The notes under the pieces are model-generated. The model was not told where the DNA came from. It ran no database searches and worked only from the letters and a program-made list of their open reading frames with translations. A stretch of 64,000 nucleotides of DNA from Tamarix chinensis (taxonomy: Eukaryota; Streptophyta; Magnoliopsida; Caryophyllales; Tamaricaceae): the NCBI GenBank assembly GCA_030549775.1, contig CM060172.1:5629861-5693860 (forward strand). Reading direction: 5' to 3'. Below are positions 12,537-25,300 of the stretch, piece after piece. Numbering within the stretch: the first letter of the stretch is position 1; each line of letters starts with the position of its first letter. A program made the translations under genes and the position numbers.

Positions 12537-14364
12537 TGGTGTGACCATAGCCGGCACGCAATTTAAACCCTCTTGTTGTCAATTGTAGCACTGGTAAATA
12601 GGGTATCGTTCTAGCCGGGGATTGAGAGGGCTCACCTCTATCTAACTAGCTTAAAAATAAAAATAAAACTAAAAATCCTAAATAACACAAAATAAATAAA
12701 TAAGAAAAATACTAATGGGGGTTATAAAAATAGTAAAGGAGTAAATAGAATAAAGTAAAATAATAATAAAAATATTGAAAATATGGGAAATAATGGAAAA
12801 TAATGGAAAACTGTAGATATGAGAAATATGTTAGGGAAATAAAAATTCACCACTAGATTAGTTCGAAATATAATATTTATTTCTAAGTCATATTTTAATC
12901 ATGAGAAGGAGATCGACCAAGTTGCACACCAAACGCAGGTCTATACACCTTATATTACTTCCCTTAATTAATTAATATGCCCACGTGCCTATATTAACCC
13001 TATTAAATACTAGCAGTATAGCAGCAACAAGCGGCTCCTATATTTAACTAGATTTAATGCATTAAGTGTAAGTGGAAGGCTGTAAATCTAAGTACCCAGA
13101 CTAGTACAAAATGCATGTCTAGCTGTATTTCCTATCCTTGACCCACACGTATCGAAACGTTTTACTACTTCGGTTAGAATCACAAATGATTAGGTGAATG
13201 GTTATCTAACCTAGCTGCAATTTATACACATAAATTCTAGTATATTTAGATGGCCACCTCGCAGGAAAATAATCCTACATACTGTCACTTATGAGGAACC
13301 AGAACAAGGCATGCACCAAATAAACTATACTTGACAAAATTATATATATAAACGATAGCAATTAATATAGAGTCAAGAAACAATCTCACGAAACAAAGAA
13401 AATAAAATTATAATTCAAATCCTAATCCAGGGTTTCAAATTATTCCCTAACAATAAACAATCAGCTGCTCATAATTAAAGAATTAATTACACAGAAATAT
13501 ATATCTAAAATATAAATTAAAAATAAGAGAAAGAAATAACCGGAATTATTTTTGGATAAAAGATTTAGAATTTATTCAGATAAAAATTAATTTTATCTGA
13601 AATAAATTCTACCGGTATTAAATTTTCTCTTATTTTCTCTTCTCTTGGCGCCTTAATTTCCATGTAAATAATTCTCTTTTTCTTTTTCTTTTTCTCGGCT
13701 GACGGCTGACGGACTGTGCTGCCGCGCCTCGAAGTCTATGCGTCCTCTCACACCCGAGCCTCTCTCTTCTCTTTGGCCTGTGGCTCTGCCACCTCCACTG
13801 GCTTCTCCCTTTCCGTTCCACGTCAGCCCTGATGGCTGACTCTCCTGTCTCTGTCGCGTTCCCTCACGCCTCCTACTTTTTCCGTGCCCAGCCGCTCTCT
13901 TCTCAGAGTCCAAGCCTATAAAGGCTCTACTCCCTACCGCACACCCTATTTCATGCTCTTTTATAAATTTTTGTGATGCGTCGTCCATGCACTTCCCACG
14001 TCAGCCCTGCCCAGCTGACTCTCTTGGCCTTTTTGTTTCGTGCGTCCATCTCAGCGTCTCCGTCCTCTTCTTCGTTTCATTTGTTTCCAGGCCTTTGGGC
14101 CTTAAGCCTTTGGCCGTTGGTCCAAAGGTCTTATTTTTTTTTTATTTAAAAACAAAACCTGTAAAATAAAATTCAATAAATATTAATAAATAATATTTTT
14201 ATTCTAAATTTACTTAATTTATATCATTTTAGCTCAAATAATAAAATTTATGTAATTTTTACCACTTAAGCATAAAACAATAATTATTCCCCTATATTAG
14301 TTAAATAAACTACCAAAAAATAAGATTATAAGGGTAGAAAATGTGTCAAAATATGAACTCATCA
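12537..14364 (-). mobile_element. Solo LTR, 1.83 kb, inserted in reverse into a related LTR
   Basis: On the minus strand it starts TGATGAGTTC (14364) and ends GGTCACACCA (12537). It is flanked by 5-bp target duplications GTTGT at 12532-12536 and 14365-14369. Its 12537-13640 half matches the reverse complement of 14920-15945 over its whole length (for example the segment containing CCTATACACCTTATATTACTTCCC near 12940, split here only for description). The central part (about 13640-14110) is GC-richer and holds minus-strand ORFs of 63 and 111 codons without recognisable domains. A TTATAAAAGAGC motif near 13958-13969 may be the LTR TATA box. Confidence 0.92.
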
Positions 14365-14369
14365 GTTGT
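14365..14369. repeat. Target-site duplication GTTGT, right copy
   Basis: GTTGT directly after the solo LTR end; pairs with 12532-12536. Confidence 0.85.
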
Positions 14370-15945
14370 AGAGGATCATAGACAAGAAAGCAAAGAAAAA
14401 AAAAGAGAAAACAGGCACAAAGAGGAAAACCGAATGAGAAGAAAGAAAGAAAAAGAAAAAGAAGACGTGTAGCATAGGTCCAACAACATAAAAGAAAAAT
14501 AAATAAATAAGAATAAGTTACTGGTGTAATTCAAGAGAGAGAAGTGTAGGCAAGACTAATAGAGGCCTGACACCCCATGTAGAAAGAAAGAAAAATTTAG
14601 AGGGGTGTAAGGTAAAAAAAGGAAGAAAAAAATATAGGTGAAGTAGAAAGGCCTAATGCTCCAAGGGGAAAGAATAAGAGAAATTAAAAGAAAACACAAA
14701 GGCACTGAAGAGTGATAGTAAGAGAGAGGTGCCAACTGGGAAAGAAAAGAAAAAAAAGTGATGGCGTGGCAGGAGAAAGAAAGGTGCACCAAGGGAACCA
14801 GATGGAGAGAAAGCAAATGAAAGTGCAAGAAAAGTGATAATACAAGAGAAAGATAACATGAAAAGAAAGAGAAGGAAGAGGGGGGGGGGAGAGAGATAGA
14901 AGCGAGCTAGCCGAGAGAGAGAAAAAGAGAACGGGGATTTGAAAGAGTTATTTCAAATGAAATTTAGTAAATTTTTATCTGAATAAATTACTAATTTACA
15001 TCCATAATTAATTTCGGTTATAGCTTTCACTATTTCTAATATATATTTTTAATATATGTTTTTGTATAATTTATTTATTTATTATGACCTGCTAAACATT
15101 TATTGCTGGAAAATATATTGGAACCCTAGAATATGGTTTGACATATCATATTCTTTTTCTTTGTTTCATGAGATTATTCTTTGACTCTACTTTAGTTGCT
15201 ATCATTTATATATGTGATTCTATCAAGTATGATTTATATATTTCATGCTTCGTTCTGGTTTACTTATAGTGCCGGTATGTATAATTATATGCTCTCTAGA
15301 TGGGTTGCAGCTAGTTTAGATAAAAATTCACCTAATAATTTTGTGATTCTAACTAGAGTAGTAAAACGCTTAGATATGTGTGGGTCAAATGAGAGAAATG
15401 CACCTAGATACGCTTGAGCTACTAGTGTCGGTACTTAGATTAATTTCCTTCTACTTGTTTTAATTGCTTTAAATCTAGTTAAATATAGGAGATATTTATT
15501 GCGACCATATTACTAATATTAACTCATTGTCGTATTAATTATTTTAGGGAAGTAATATAAGGTGTATAGGTCTACTTTTGGCTTACAACTTGGTCAGTCT
15601 CTTTCTTAAGATTAAAAGATTATTTAGAAATTATGATTATAGTTTAACAGAGTCTATTGGTGGATTTCAATTATCCTAGCACATTCATCATATTTATATT
15701 CATCTATTTTTTTAATAATTTATTTTATTTATTATTTTTAATATTTTATATTTTTAAAACCCCTACAATTGTGTTTTTCTTATCATTTATTTTTGTGTGA
15801 TTTAGACTCTTTTGTTTTATTATATGTGAGCTAGCTAAATAAAGGTGAGTTTTTTCAATCTTGGGTATAGAATGATACCCTTATTTACCAATACTACAAT
15901 TGACGATAAGATGATTTAAATTGCATGCCAGCTATGGCCACACCA

Positions 15946-16440
15946 TACTCGCCGATAGGAAGATTATAAGTAATCCATCCAAACTCTATTTGTTCTCCTC
16001 TATTTCTCATGTTAGTGATGATTTTCTTCACAGTTGGTCCTCTCTTACCTTATTCATAACTAGAGTCCCTATTAAATATTCTCTTCATCATATCTCTACA
16101 AAGTTTCAATAAATAAATTTGTACAAAAAAGGCTATGAATAAATATAGACAAATTATGAAGTTAAATTGTCAAGGACACATATAATATGTATTAATGTTA
16201 GGAAATAAGCCACAATTCATGTATCATGAATTTATATAATATATGAAGTTAAAATAACAAGCACACATATCATATGTCTTACTGTTATTACCCGTATCAC
16301 CTTATTTTCCTTCTTTTCCTTCTTTTTAGACTATTTTTATGATTTGATACATATATTATTTCATAATGATGTCATTGGTATCATATTTCAAAAAATGAGT
16401 TTATTGCACAACTTATGCACAATATTTATCCCAATTAGCA
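15946..16440. other. AT-rich region between the Tat/Athila-type LTR and the CACTA pseudogene
   Basis: No gene was recognised. It contains two partial copies of a GAAGTTAAA...CACATAT...ATATGT segment near 16156 and 16241, about 85 bp apart. This could be the subterminal region of the CACTA element, but no clear CACTA terminal repeat was found. Confidence 0.4.
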
Positions 16441-17930
16441 ACGTTTTCATCTTCACATTCATTAGAATTTCTTTTTCTTTTTCTTACATGGTATAGCATA
16501 CCATATTTTATTAGCAAGAGTGATGAAAAATAAAACTTCTGTTGCTTATGATTCTAAGATGAATGGGTTTTGTTTATGCACTACCCTATTGAGGTCAACT
16601 GTTGAGAAACCATCTCTATATCTAAGCCATCACTATTATCAACCCATTTACACCCAAAAATAGATACTTTAAATAAATTTTAATCTAGCTCCAAAATTCA
16701 TTTAATCATGCCATAATAATTCATATCTACATAAACTAGATTTTTATTCTTCACATTAGCAATATGCATTACCTTACCTTCTAAAGTTAATCCATTATTT
16801 TGCATTTTACTCTTATAATCTTGGTTTTTCATGTAAAAATTATATCACTTGATGGTATAGCTAGTGCATATAAGAACTTCATAATGGAGCATTTGAGAAA
16901 AATAATGTAGGGTTTCTAAAATTAAATTCAGAGAATGTTCAATGAGTGGAATATTGCGATCTTTTAGCTAAGTTATGAAGAAAATATTATGTTTATCAAT
17001 TATCTATTTCTCAGTCTTTAATAGATTTTCAACGCTCAAATAATTCATATGTTTATCCCTAATACCCTATCCTTAAATTTTTCTTACATGTCGAGACTTA
17101 GAAATACCAAAAGCTTTGGAATTAGATAAATAATTTGTGCAAAATTTAATTACCTCTTCTACTAGGGAACAATCAACAATGAATCCTTTTGGCCAATATC
17201 TATTCTTCACGTAACCTTTTATCAACTTCATAAAAGGCTCAAAGGGGTACGTCCAATGCCCATAAATAGGTCCTAACATTTTCACCTCATAAACTAAGTT
17301 AATGGTTAGATGTTTCATTATGTCAAATAATGTAGTAACAAAGTACATTTCAAACTGACACTAAGTCATTAAAATCTCTTTTTACAAGGCATTCAAACTA
17401 TCAGGGTGTGTGACTTAAGAACATAGTGCATTAAAGAACCAAAAAAGTTTAATGATAGCAATTTGAACATTCTTTGGTACAACTTTATATATGGATATCA
17501 GCATCAAATGTTACATCAAAATGTGGAAATCATAAGACTTCATACTAATTAATTTCAACATATCATAAATAATAGCCTTTTGAAATTTGAAAAATACCTT
17601 TCTTGAACCTAAACACTATTAAAGAATTCACAAAATATAATTTTATCTTTTCTAGGGAGAGTATGACAAGCCGATGGTAAATATGTTCTTCTTCCATTGT
17701 CCTATGGTGCCAGTTCATACCTAATGCCCCATTTTGTACATATCCAATCAATCATTTATGTCATCTTTAGTATTTCATAGATTATTAAGTAATTTACCAA
17801 CAATGTTATTGCATATATTTTTCTTAATATGCGTAACAACAAGGGTATGCCTCATACATATAGATTCCGAATACAAATGGTTGAAGAATATAGATATCTT
17901 CTTCAACCTAACTAATGTGATATGGGAATG
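16440..17930 (-). pseudogene. CACTA/EnSpm transposase (TNP2 type), C-terminal part, decayed
   Basis: TNP2-type transposases cut and reinsert CACTA elements. On the minus strand, across stops and frameshifts, I read in order: HIKKNICNNIVGKLL (about 17840-17800; the family has HxEKNVCDN), DINDWLDM, KSYDFHILM (about 17540), VPKNVQIAIIKLF then FNALCS (about 17480-17410), an uninterrupted stretch at 17073-17348 with FDIMKHL, MLGPIYGHWTYPFE, MKLIKGYVKN and EEVIKFCTNYL (DUF4218), and a DUF4216-like region at about 16600-16850 (NFYMKNQDYKS, VYVDMNYYGMI, VSIFGCKWVDNSDG). Many stops remain, so it is a pseudogene. At its 5' side it stops abruptly at about 17930, where a truncated LTR begins. Confidence 0.9.
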
Positions 17931-19961
17931 AAAGGATAAAAAGAAATAAAATAGGAAGTGAGTTTACTAATAGGGATATGAGGTTGACCAAAATACCTTA
18001 TGATCCATGAGAGAGGAAAATAAAGAGGAAGAGATGACCAAAATGAAAAAAAAAGATGGGAACTATGCATGGGAATTCTAGGGTTTGCATGGGGACTTCA
18101 AGAGTCACATGGGGTGGATGAAACTTGAATAGGGATGATCTTTATGTGAGAAAATTTGTTTTAAGGTTTAAATAAGCTAAGGGGAGAGTTTTGGCGTGAT
18201 TGGAGACTTAGGATAAAGAATAATACGTAGGTTGGTGTAAGGGTGTATAAGGGACCCGATTAGGGTTTTGAGAGGAATCACTAATCTGAAGAAAAAAAAT
18301 GTGGAAGTAAAAATAATTAAGGGATAGTGGAGTATGGGTTAAGAGTGGGAATTTATTATATAAGAGGTGAGTATGGGTGCTATGGGAGAGAAGAGATATT
18401 AGGTGAAAAAGAAAGAGGTTACTTGTGGGAGAAGAAAGGTACAAGGGTTGAAGTGGCCAACTAGGGTTTTTTTGGTCACATGTGGAATCAAGGGGTAAAG
18501 CGATATGATTTAGGATTGGATCTAAATGAGATAAGGGATGGGGAAATACATGAAGTAATGGTAGTGTAAGTGAGAGAAAGTTGGGCCATATAAGTCCAAT
18601 TAGGGTTTTCAAGGGAAAACCCTAGAGGGTGATAGTCGGTGGAGTTTGATGTCATGAGGTGTTAGGCCTTAACCCATACCTTTAGGAGTTGGTTTTCATT
18701 ATGTGTAAGTGTAAGGGGGAATGGATTTCCGGGCGTGATAAGGGGCGCAGGAGTCTCAAGATATGGAATAGGCCCCCTTGAGAGGATAAAGGTAGAATGT
18801 TGGAGACATGCATGTCAAGGGTGAAATACTTATCGAATAAGACACGAATAAGATACTATCCATTTAAAGATAAAGATTGTTGAGCCAGACCCAAACTAGT
18901 CCACCAACAAATAATAGTGGCTAGGTGCCGGGGTGCCCTGCATGACCGATCCACCGGTGAAAAATAGTGGCCGGGAACATTTTTCCCTACATGACCGATC
19001 CACCGGCTATAATAGTAGAGGTTTCCGTGCTCAGCAAACCAAACATAATGATGATAAGACATGGGAAAGACACGAAGTAATTACAGTAAAACACCATAAG
19101 AGTCGGGGCCAGACCGGTCTATTAGTGAATAATAGTAGCCATGATCATTTTGCCCTGCATGATTGGTCCACCGGCGAATAATAGTGGTCAGGAGTGTTTT
19201 ACCTTGTATGACCGGTCCACCGGCTATAATAGTGGGGTTCCTGCACTCATATGAATTGATAAAGATTATGATGTGAAATGATTATATTTACCATAGATCC
19301 AAATAATAAATCTATCGAGACCATAGCCGACCTTCATTACCTGTATTGTTGGATGTTGCTTATATGATCATGTCATGCTGTATGCTTAGCTATTTTGGCC
19401 TTAGGGCATGGTTACCTTACTCAATACGTAGTGTACTGATCACCCGTTTCATGGGTACTACTCATTCCCATGAGTAGAAGACCGGTATGAGTTTGTGTAG
19501 GTAGGGGACGATGTCTTCGATGCCTACAAAACCTACGAGGCATCGGGCGGGGCTGAGAGTTGAGCCTAAACTTGGATTGGGGATCGAGAGTGACTGGCAG
19601 GACTCTATCTTAATTTTACTATATATCATTTTACTCTAGTCATATTCTGTTGTATTGTCTTTGATGTATTCGAAAAACTTATTTAATTAATCCTTGGGTT
19701 GTAATTCTCTTTAACCACACTCTAATTTCTATATGGTGAACACTACCATTTCTTTTATGAAAGCTTGTTTCAATTATTTGCTTGTGTTTGAAGTTAATCC
19801 TATTTAGCCTTAGCACTTAGTATTGGAACGGTAGGAGTAAACCGGTCTAGTACTAAGTGTGGCGGTAATACCCTAAGAATCTATAGTTTAGTCATCTCGC
19901 TTTTGTTTAACACTTATCATTAGATGACATTTTTCAGTAGTAAAATTTTGGGGGTGTTACA
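17931..19961 (+). mobile_element. Truncated TGTAACACCC-family LTR splitting the CACTA transposase
   Basis: The block is the reverse complement of the first ~2 kb of the solo LTR at 5994. The plus strand ends TTTTGGGGGTGTTACA at 19961, preceded by AGTATTGGAACGGTAGGAG and the CTAAGTGTGGCGGTAATACC segment (19824-19872). It carries the reversed motif array at 18890-19240 and a chromosomal CATGGG-rich stretch at 18000-18130 matching 7860-8000. The expected other end (TGAAAT...) is missing, so the sense-strand 5' part was deleted. No primer-binding site follows 19961. The minus-strand ORF at 18208-18612 is LTR sequence. Confidence 0.85.
18890..19240 (+). repeat. CACTATT motif array, reversed copy (3+3 module)
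   Basis: Six reversed copies, each like GATCCACCGGCTATAATAGT, near 18899, 18947, 18996, 19117, 19166 and 19217, in two groups of three. It corresponds to the arrays in the plus-oriented LTRs. Confidence 0.85.
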
Positions 19962-20250
19962 CATACCTTATGTTGCAATATTTTAAGCTATACAATATTA
20001 AAGAAGCGGATAATATACTAAACTTCTTAAAATCACTATTCAAGTGTTTCTCCTAGTCACTTAATAACTTATCAAATATTTTTAGACAATCAGAAACACT
20101 TTCCTCAATCTTCCCAATCATCTTCTCTAATGAATCTTGTTGATGATTATCAATTGATCCAATACTTTCCCTTTTACCTTCCTCATTATCATATCTATAC
20201 TTTTTCTTACTATGCCATATCTAATGAGGTAATCTTGTATCAATTCCTTA
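19962..20250 (-). pseudogene. CACTA/EnSpm TNP2 transposase, N-terminal fragment
   Basis: Read on the minus strand, the segment gives ESIGSIDNHQQDSLEKMIG and then DFKKFSILSASLILYSLKYC (about 20060-19990), which resembles the CxKFSxLSFLxxLxHxK block near the start of TNP2 proteins. It lies directly beyond the LTR that interrupts the C-terminal part at 17930. The central few hundred residues expected between the two parts are missing. The call rests on a short match plus context. Confidence 0.6.
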
Positions 20251-22180
20251 CAAAAAAAATGATCTACCAAATCATTAGTATTGACACATTAAATATAAGA
20301 ATAATGCAAACAAGGATAGACTATTCTACTAGTGTCTTGATCATGTTCTATTACAAACTTGTTAAAAAAATTCAACTCCTTTGTTATATTCTCTAGATAA
20401 ATGATTTGCACACATTCATTTCTAATCTATATTTTTTCAATCTATATGTATCCCACAAAAAAATTATTACAAATTAGTTCACTTCTATAAATTAGATCAC
20501 AAATTGCTCGTGTTTAGAAAGCATTCATATTTTTATAATGTATCATGTTATTTTGTTTCTATATATACAAACCATTCCAATAAGTTTCTAAAAATATACA
20601 AATTCACAAACTTCTTAGAAAGAGTTCATAAGTATATACATATCATAACTTTATACAAGGATTGTAATTGTAAAAGATGTACATACTGTGTGTTTAAAAC
20701 CGTACCCAAAAACTAAGAAGAACCCTAAGATAATAGCATCACTATATACATTAAAAGGTTGCTACATATCAAACACCTAACTAAAAAACCCCTTAACCAT
20801 CTTATGAAATTTACTAGTAGCCTTACCTAGGCTGACTAGAAACCATCACTCTAAGAGTCCACTCATCTTGATATATCATCTACTACCTTACATTATCAAT
20901 AAAGAGTTTAGTGATGCATGTTTTAGGGTAACTAGGGTGGATACTAGATAGTAAGCTATGAAGAAACCTCCATTCATCATCTATTACCATAAGTTGTGTA
21001 GTTATTGGATCATAATACCTTACAGAAATATCACCATCAATATATCTCAAGTAAGGTGCATCAATATGGTGGATAAACAATTGCAAATAAGTTCATAAAG
21101 CCCCTTGACAATGGCTCCATTACAGAAGGGTGAATAACAAGTGATGTGATTTGAAATAGAATATATTAAAGTACAACCAGCTCACAAATAAACAACCTAG
21201 CTCATCATATGACCATATCACATGACCCCGAAGATCCATATCAAGTGTTGTGTATAAATATGGTGGAAGTATGTAAGTAATAGGTAAGCGCAACATCTCA
21301 CCACCTATAAAAGAGAACAACCATTAAATCTTGTTATTAAGGATGTTGTATAACTCTTCTAAATTGTAAAATATGTACATTATATGGCCTAATTGAGCAC
21401 AAATATAGTATATCATATCTTAAAAAATTATGTAAAGCTAAAAACATACCCATACCCACATGTATACGATACTTCTATCAACAAAATTTTGTCAAAGGCA
21501 CATCCACACCATACAAGTAGCATTTTTTTAGCAAAAAATCAACTTTTACACAATATTTTTTAGAAATATATTATACCAACATACATGAATGTATTAATAG
21601 TATTTAATTTATGATTCAAATGCATCAACCAATAGAATTTAAATTATGCCAACATCCATTCATATATTTATTGATGGAGAGACCCAACCTACAACTAAAA
21701 AGCATGACAACAAAGAACTAGAGCGAACTCATATCATATAACCAACACATGTAATCATATATTTGTAATGAAAAAATAAAAAAATTGACTACCTAACTAA
21801 GTCTAAAAATAACGTGCGACAAATAAAATAAGAATGATCGTCGATGGTAAAGCAAGAACTAAATTGTGTCCACATGAGACTATCGGCCGTGGTAGAGAAT
21901 GACACAACAACATAAAGGTGGAGCTACAAAGCATTGGGAAGAGAGATTATAAGAAAATGGTGGTGCAAAATCGTGGCTGAAAGTAAGAGAGATAAAACAA
22001 AAATAAATAAGAGAAGCAAGGTGGTCGCCGATAAGAAAGTGGAGGTGGAGTGAGAACAAGAGAGAAAAAGAGAGTGCAGTAAAAGCGAAAATCAAAAAAC
22101 AAAAATAGAAGTAATGACCAAAGAAGAGGGAAACTATAGGGGGTTGGCAAATTTAATTCTATGTTTGATGTTTTAATAGC
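20251..22180. other. AT-rich interior, probably upstream part of the CACTA element
   Basis: Two adjacent minus-strand ORFs are present, 20883-21086 (67 codons) and 21120-21320 (66 codons). The first has a comparatively ordinary amino-acid composition, including the segment APYLRYIDGDISVRYYDP. I do not recognise a family. Position between TNP2 remains and a CACTA-like terminus suggests element cargo or a second element gene. The rest shows no coding signal. Confidence 0.4.
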
Positions 22181-22300
22181 TATTTTTTTAATAATTATCA
22201 TCAAAACAATGTATTTTTTTTTTACATTTTGATAATGGTTACATGATAACCATTATGAAAATATAGATGTTATGTTTTTATTTAACAATTCTTGTATAGA
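22180..22300 (-). repeat. CACTA-like subterminal and terminal sequence
   Basis: The palindromic segment GATAATGGTTACATGATAAC (from 22231), continuing CATTAT, resembles subterminal repeats of plant CACTA elements. It is followed at 22288-22299 by ATTCTTGTATAG, near the expected TTTCTTGTAGTG of a terminal CACTACAAGAAA seen from the other strand. The repeat is degenerate and no 3-bp duplication was established. Confidence 0.45.
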
Positions 22301-25300
22301 ATCATTATTAAAAAATACTTTACAGTCTTGCACACAAATTTTCATGCATTTATCAATAATTTCCAACAAAATACTATTTATGTGTCGTTATTAATTGATT
22401 ATTATGTAGTTGTGTGTACTGGATATCTATATTAGGTTATTTAGTGGCAGAAAACCTAAATTTTGTATTTATTTTGAGTTTTGCTAATTATATATATTAC
22501 ATTAGCTATTGGTAGACATTCGACTTTATCTAAGCATGAATTTTTATGCTTATATCCTTATGAGATGAGTATGGATTATGGATAGCACAACTATGAATGG
22601 ATTTTTCCTTCAAGTTTATTATGAGTAAGCTATGCTAGCATGATTGATTGGATCACATATTTTACCACTTTCATACCATGCCCTATGTGTTTTGGGTTGC
22701 CTTTACAGGGGATGTCTTATTTCTCACTATAATAGCATATTGATACCAATTCACCAGTTATTTATTATAATTACTGGATGATGATGATGGTGATATTGTT
22801 GATTTATATGATAATGTTGTTGATTTGTATGATGATGTGTTTGGGCAACAATGATTATAGGTCTGTTGGGACTTAGAGTGGGAGTTATCTGATGGTGTCC
22901 TTAAGGATCTTCTATGATTTTAATATATTGCACTTTGATGTCTTATTGTACCCCTTTTTTTTTCAAATTTTATCTCTGTAACAAAATATTGTTTATATAA
23001 TAATATTATCTTATTATTGCCTCTATTTGGCACTTCATTTGTAAATAATTTTAGTCATATCCTTAGTATAAGAATAGTATAGTAACCAAACTCATGATAA
23101 AAACATCAATATTCACTTTCATAAATCTATAATTAAATGAAAATTTTTAAACTAAAAATTTAGGGCATTACTTAAATTTTTATATATAACTTGGGTTTTT
23201 TTAAAATGGTTTAGGGTTTCATGTAGGAGTATAGTTTTAGGTGTATAAGAAAGTTTTGTCATTTGACATAAATTGAGAATAATATAAAGCATATATCATG
23301 ATTAATATGCTTAATTTAATATAAATGTGTGTTAGGTAAAATATTAATGAATGTTATAACTATTTAACATTAAAAAGGATATAAAATGGATTTAAAAACC
23401 ATAGGGGAAATTTAGTTATTTCATGTCCTTATATGTATGTCTAGACCTAATTATTTACGTTTGAATGTTTTTAATGAATAGTTTAAATGTTGCCTTGACT
23501 TTGCCAGTTCAGTAAATTTCATTGGAGGTTCCATGACATTAGTTCATTTTAGAATTTTACCAAAGTATATGGTATTTTCCTTTAGTATTGTCCATTTTAA
23601 ATGTGTTATCTTCACATTTGTGTAACTTTTATTATTGTAGAATATCACTATTGTTGGTATGAATTCATGTTAATAAAATAAGCAAGTGATAATTTGATCA
23701 TCAGTGGTGTGATCTCGTAGATATACCAAAGTAAACCCTAAACACACACACACACACACACAAATAGTAAGCAGTGAGTAGTGGTCGATCCCATGAAGAC
23801 TGTAATTTAATTCATAGATTTCTATTATCATATAAATTATCCTAATTATCAAATATGGAAAAAAATCACTAATAATGAAAAGAAAATAAACTAGCAACTA
23901 ACAAAATAACTAAATAACAATAATCGAATATTAGGGGTGAGAGGACATATTTACATAGGGATAACAACCAATAATTGAATAAAATGGTTATATCATATTG
24001 ATAGTGTTAACCTATAAAAGTTTACACACATTAGCATCATAGCATCCTCGCATTCCCTTATACAAATAAACTAAGGTTCACTTATGATTTATTAACCAAT
24101 TAATAATCTAGGATAAGGTCTCTATATCTAAATTCTTCATCTTAGATTAGTGATCATTAAACCTAATTTATTAATATAACTAAAAATACAGATAACAAAT
24201 AAGTCTAATTTACATCTTATAATTAATTATCTCATAACATTTAATTATCTTCCTACCCCATACTTATCTAGCCTAGCATATTGATAAAACTTAAAAATGT
24301 AAAATTTAAACACATAGAAATCATTAATTTAATTAGAATAAATAAACACAACAACACATAATCACAAACTCAATTCAATAACTGAATGATGGGAATCACA
24401 TTAAACATAATAATAGGTATGAAAAAAAGGAAAGAAATAATTTAGGAGATTATAAAACCATAAGCATTGCCTAATCTCTAATTCTTTAATTAGTGCAGTG
24501 ATATAGATTCTTCTAGTGAGGAGGAATCTAGGCAGCAAATGGAGCAAGTGGGTATTGCCATAGGCACATCTGCTTATGCCTTGTATACTATGAGTAGTAG
24601 TATTAGTGTGTTAGAGCCACTGTTAGGCTCAAAGCTTATTTTGGGTACTAACTCTACCTTGTGGGATTATATGGTTGTTTCTGAAGAGATGTGATTTCTT
24701 TGTGGACTTTGACATTAGTATGTGATGCTTCACTAGATTTTCTTTTCTTTTCTTTTTTATTTATGTTATGCTTGTTTCCGCAAAATACATGTCTAAGGAG
24801 AGCAAGCAAAAGACTTTGGATGTGCCCAAATCTAAAGTAGGTATGGTAGTTTCTTAGTCACTAGTTCATACATTATAGTTGTGGGATACTTGATGTACAG
24901 TATGATTAGAACCAAACTTATTGCTCATGTTGTAAGCATATGTGTGGTGAGTCCCTTGAAGAAACCTTGATTAGGTGTGGTAGTGTTTCTAAGCTACCTA
25001 ATGTCTACACTAGTGTTCTAGTGTTCAAACTCAGAGGTTCTAAGGCTATGTGGTTGGCTATGATATGAACTAATAATGTTGTTTGGATTGGAGTATTAAC
25101 TTCTAAATCTAGGATGATATGAAGAGTTATTTTTAATTTTGATCTAGTGTGTATGATAATTGAGCTATTGCTTGCTCGTGTACATTTCCTATAAAAGGTC
25201 TTTTGGACCCAGGGGTTTATGATGATATTTTTTTTAATACTATTGCTTACTGTTACAAATATAGTGTCAAGGTGGATTGTGTGAGATCGTGGCTTGTATT

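Larger units (their letters stand above)
12207..15945 (+). mobile_element. 3' LTR of the old Tat/Athila-type element, split by an inverted relative
   Basis: The LTR starts TGATGATTAAATATTTTTAC at 12207 and ends GGCCACACCA at 15945. It is made of two parts, 12207-12536 and 14370-15945 (about 1.9 kb together), separated by the solo LTR at 12537-14364. The ends correspond to those of the inserted copy, TGATGAGTTC and GGTCACACCA. No matching 5-bp duplication flanks it (GATAT before, TACTC after), as expected when only the 3' end of the element survives. A TATA-like TTATAAAAGG lies at 12509-12518. The right part pairs with the inserted copy as an inverted repeat of about 1 kb. Confidence 0.85.

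Noticed and set aside
12537..15945. A single foldback or Mutator element with 1-kb terminal inverted repeats
   Set aside because: The GTTGT duplication and TGATGA...CACACCA ends define a 1.83-kb solo LTR, and the polypurine tract before 12207 identifies the outer sequence as a 3' LTR. Two nested LTRs explain the inverted repeat better.
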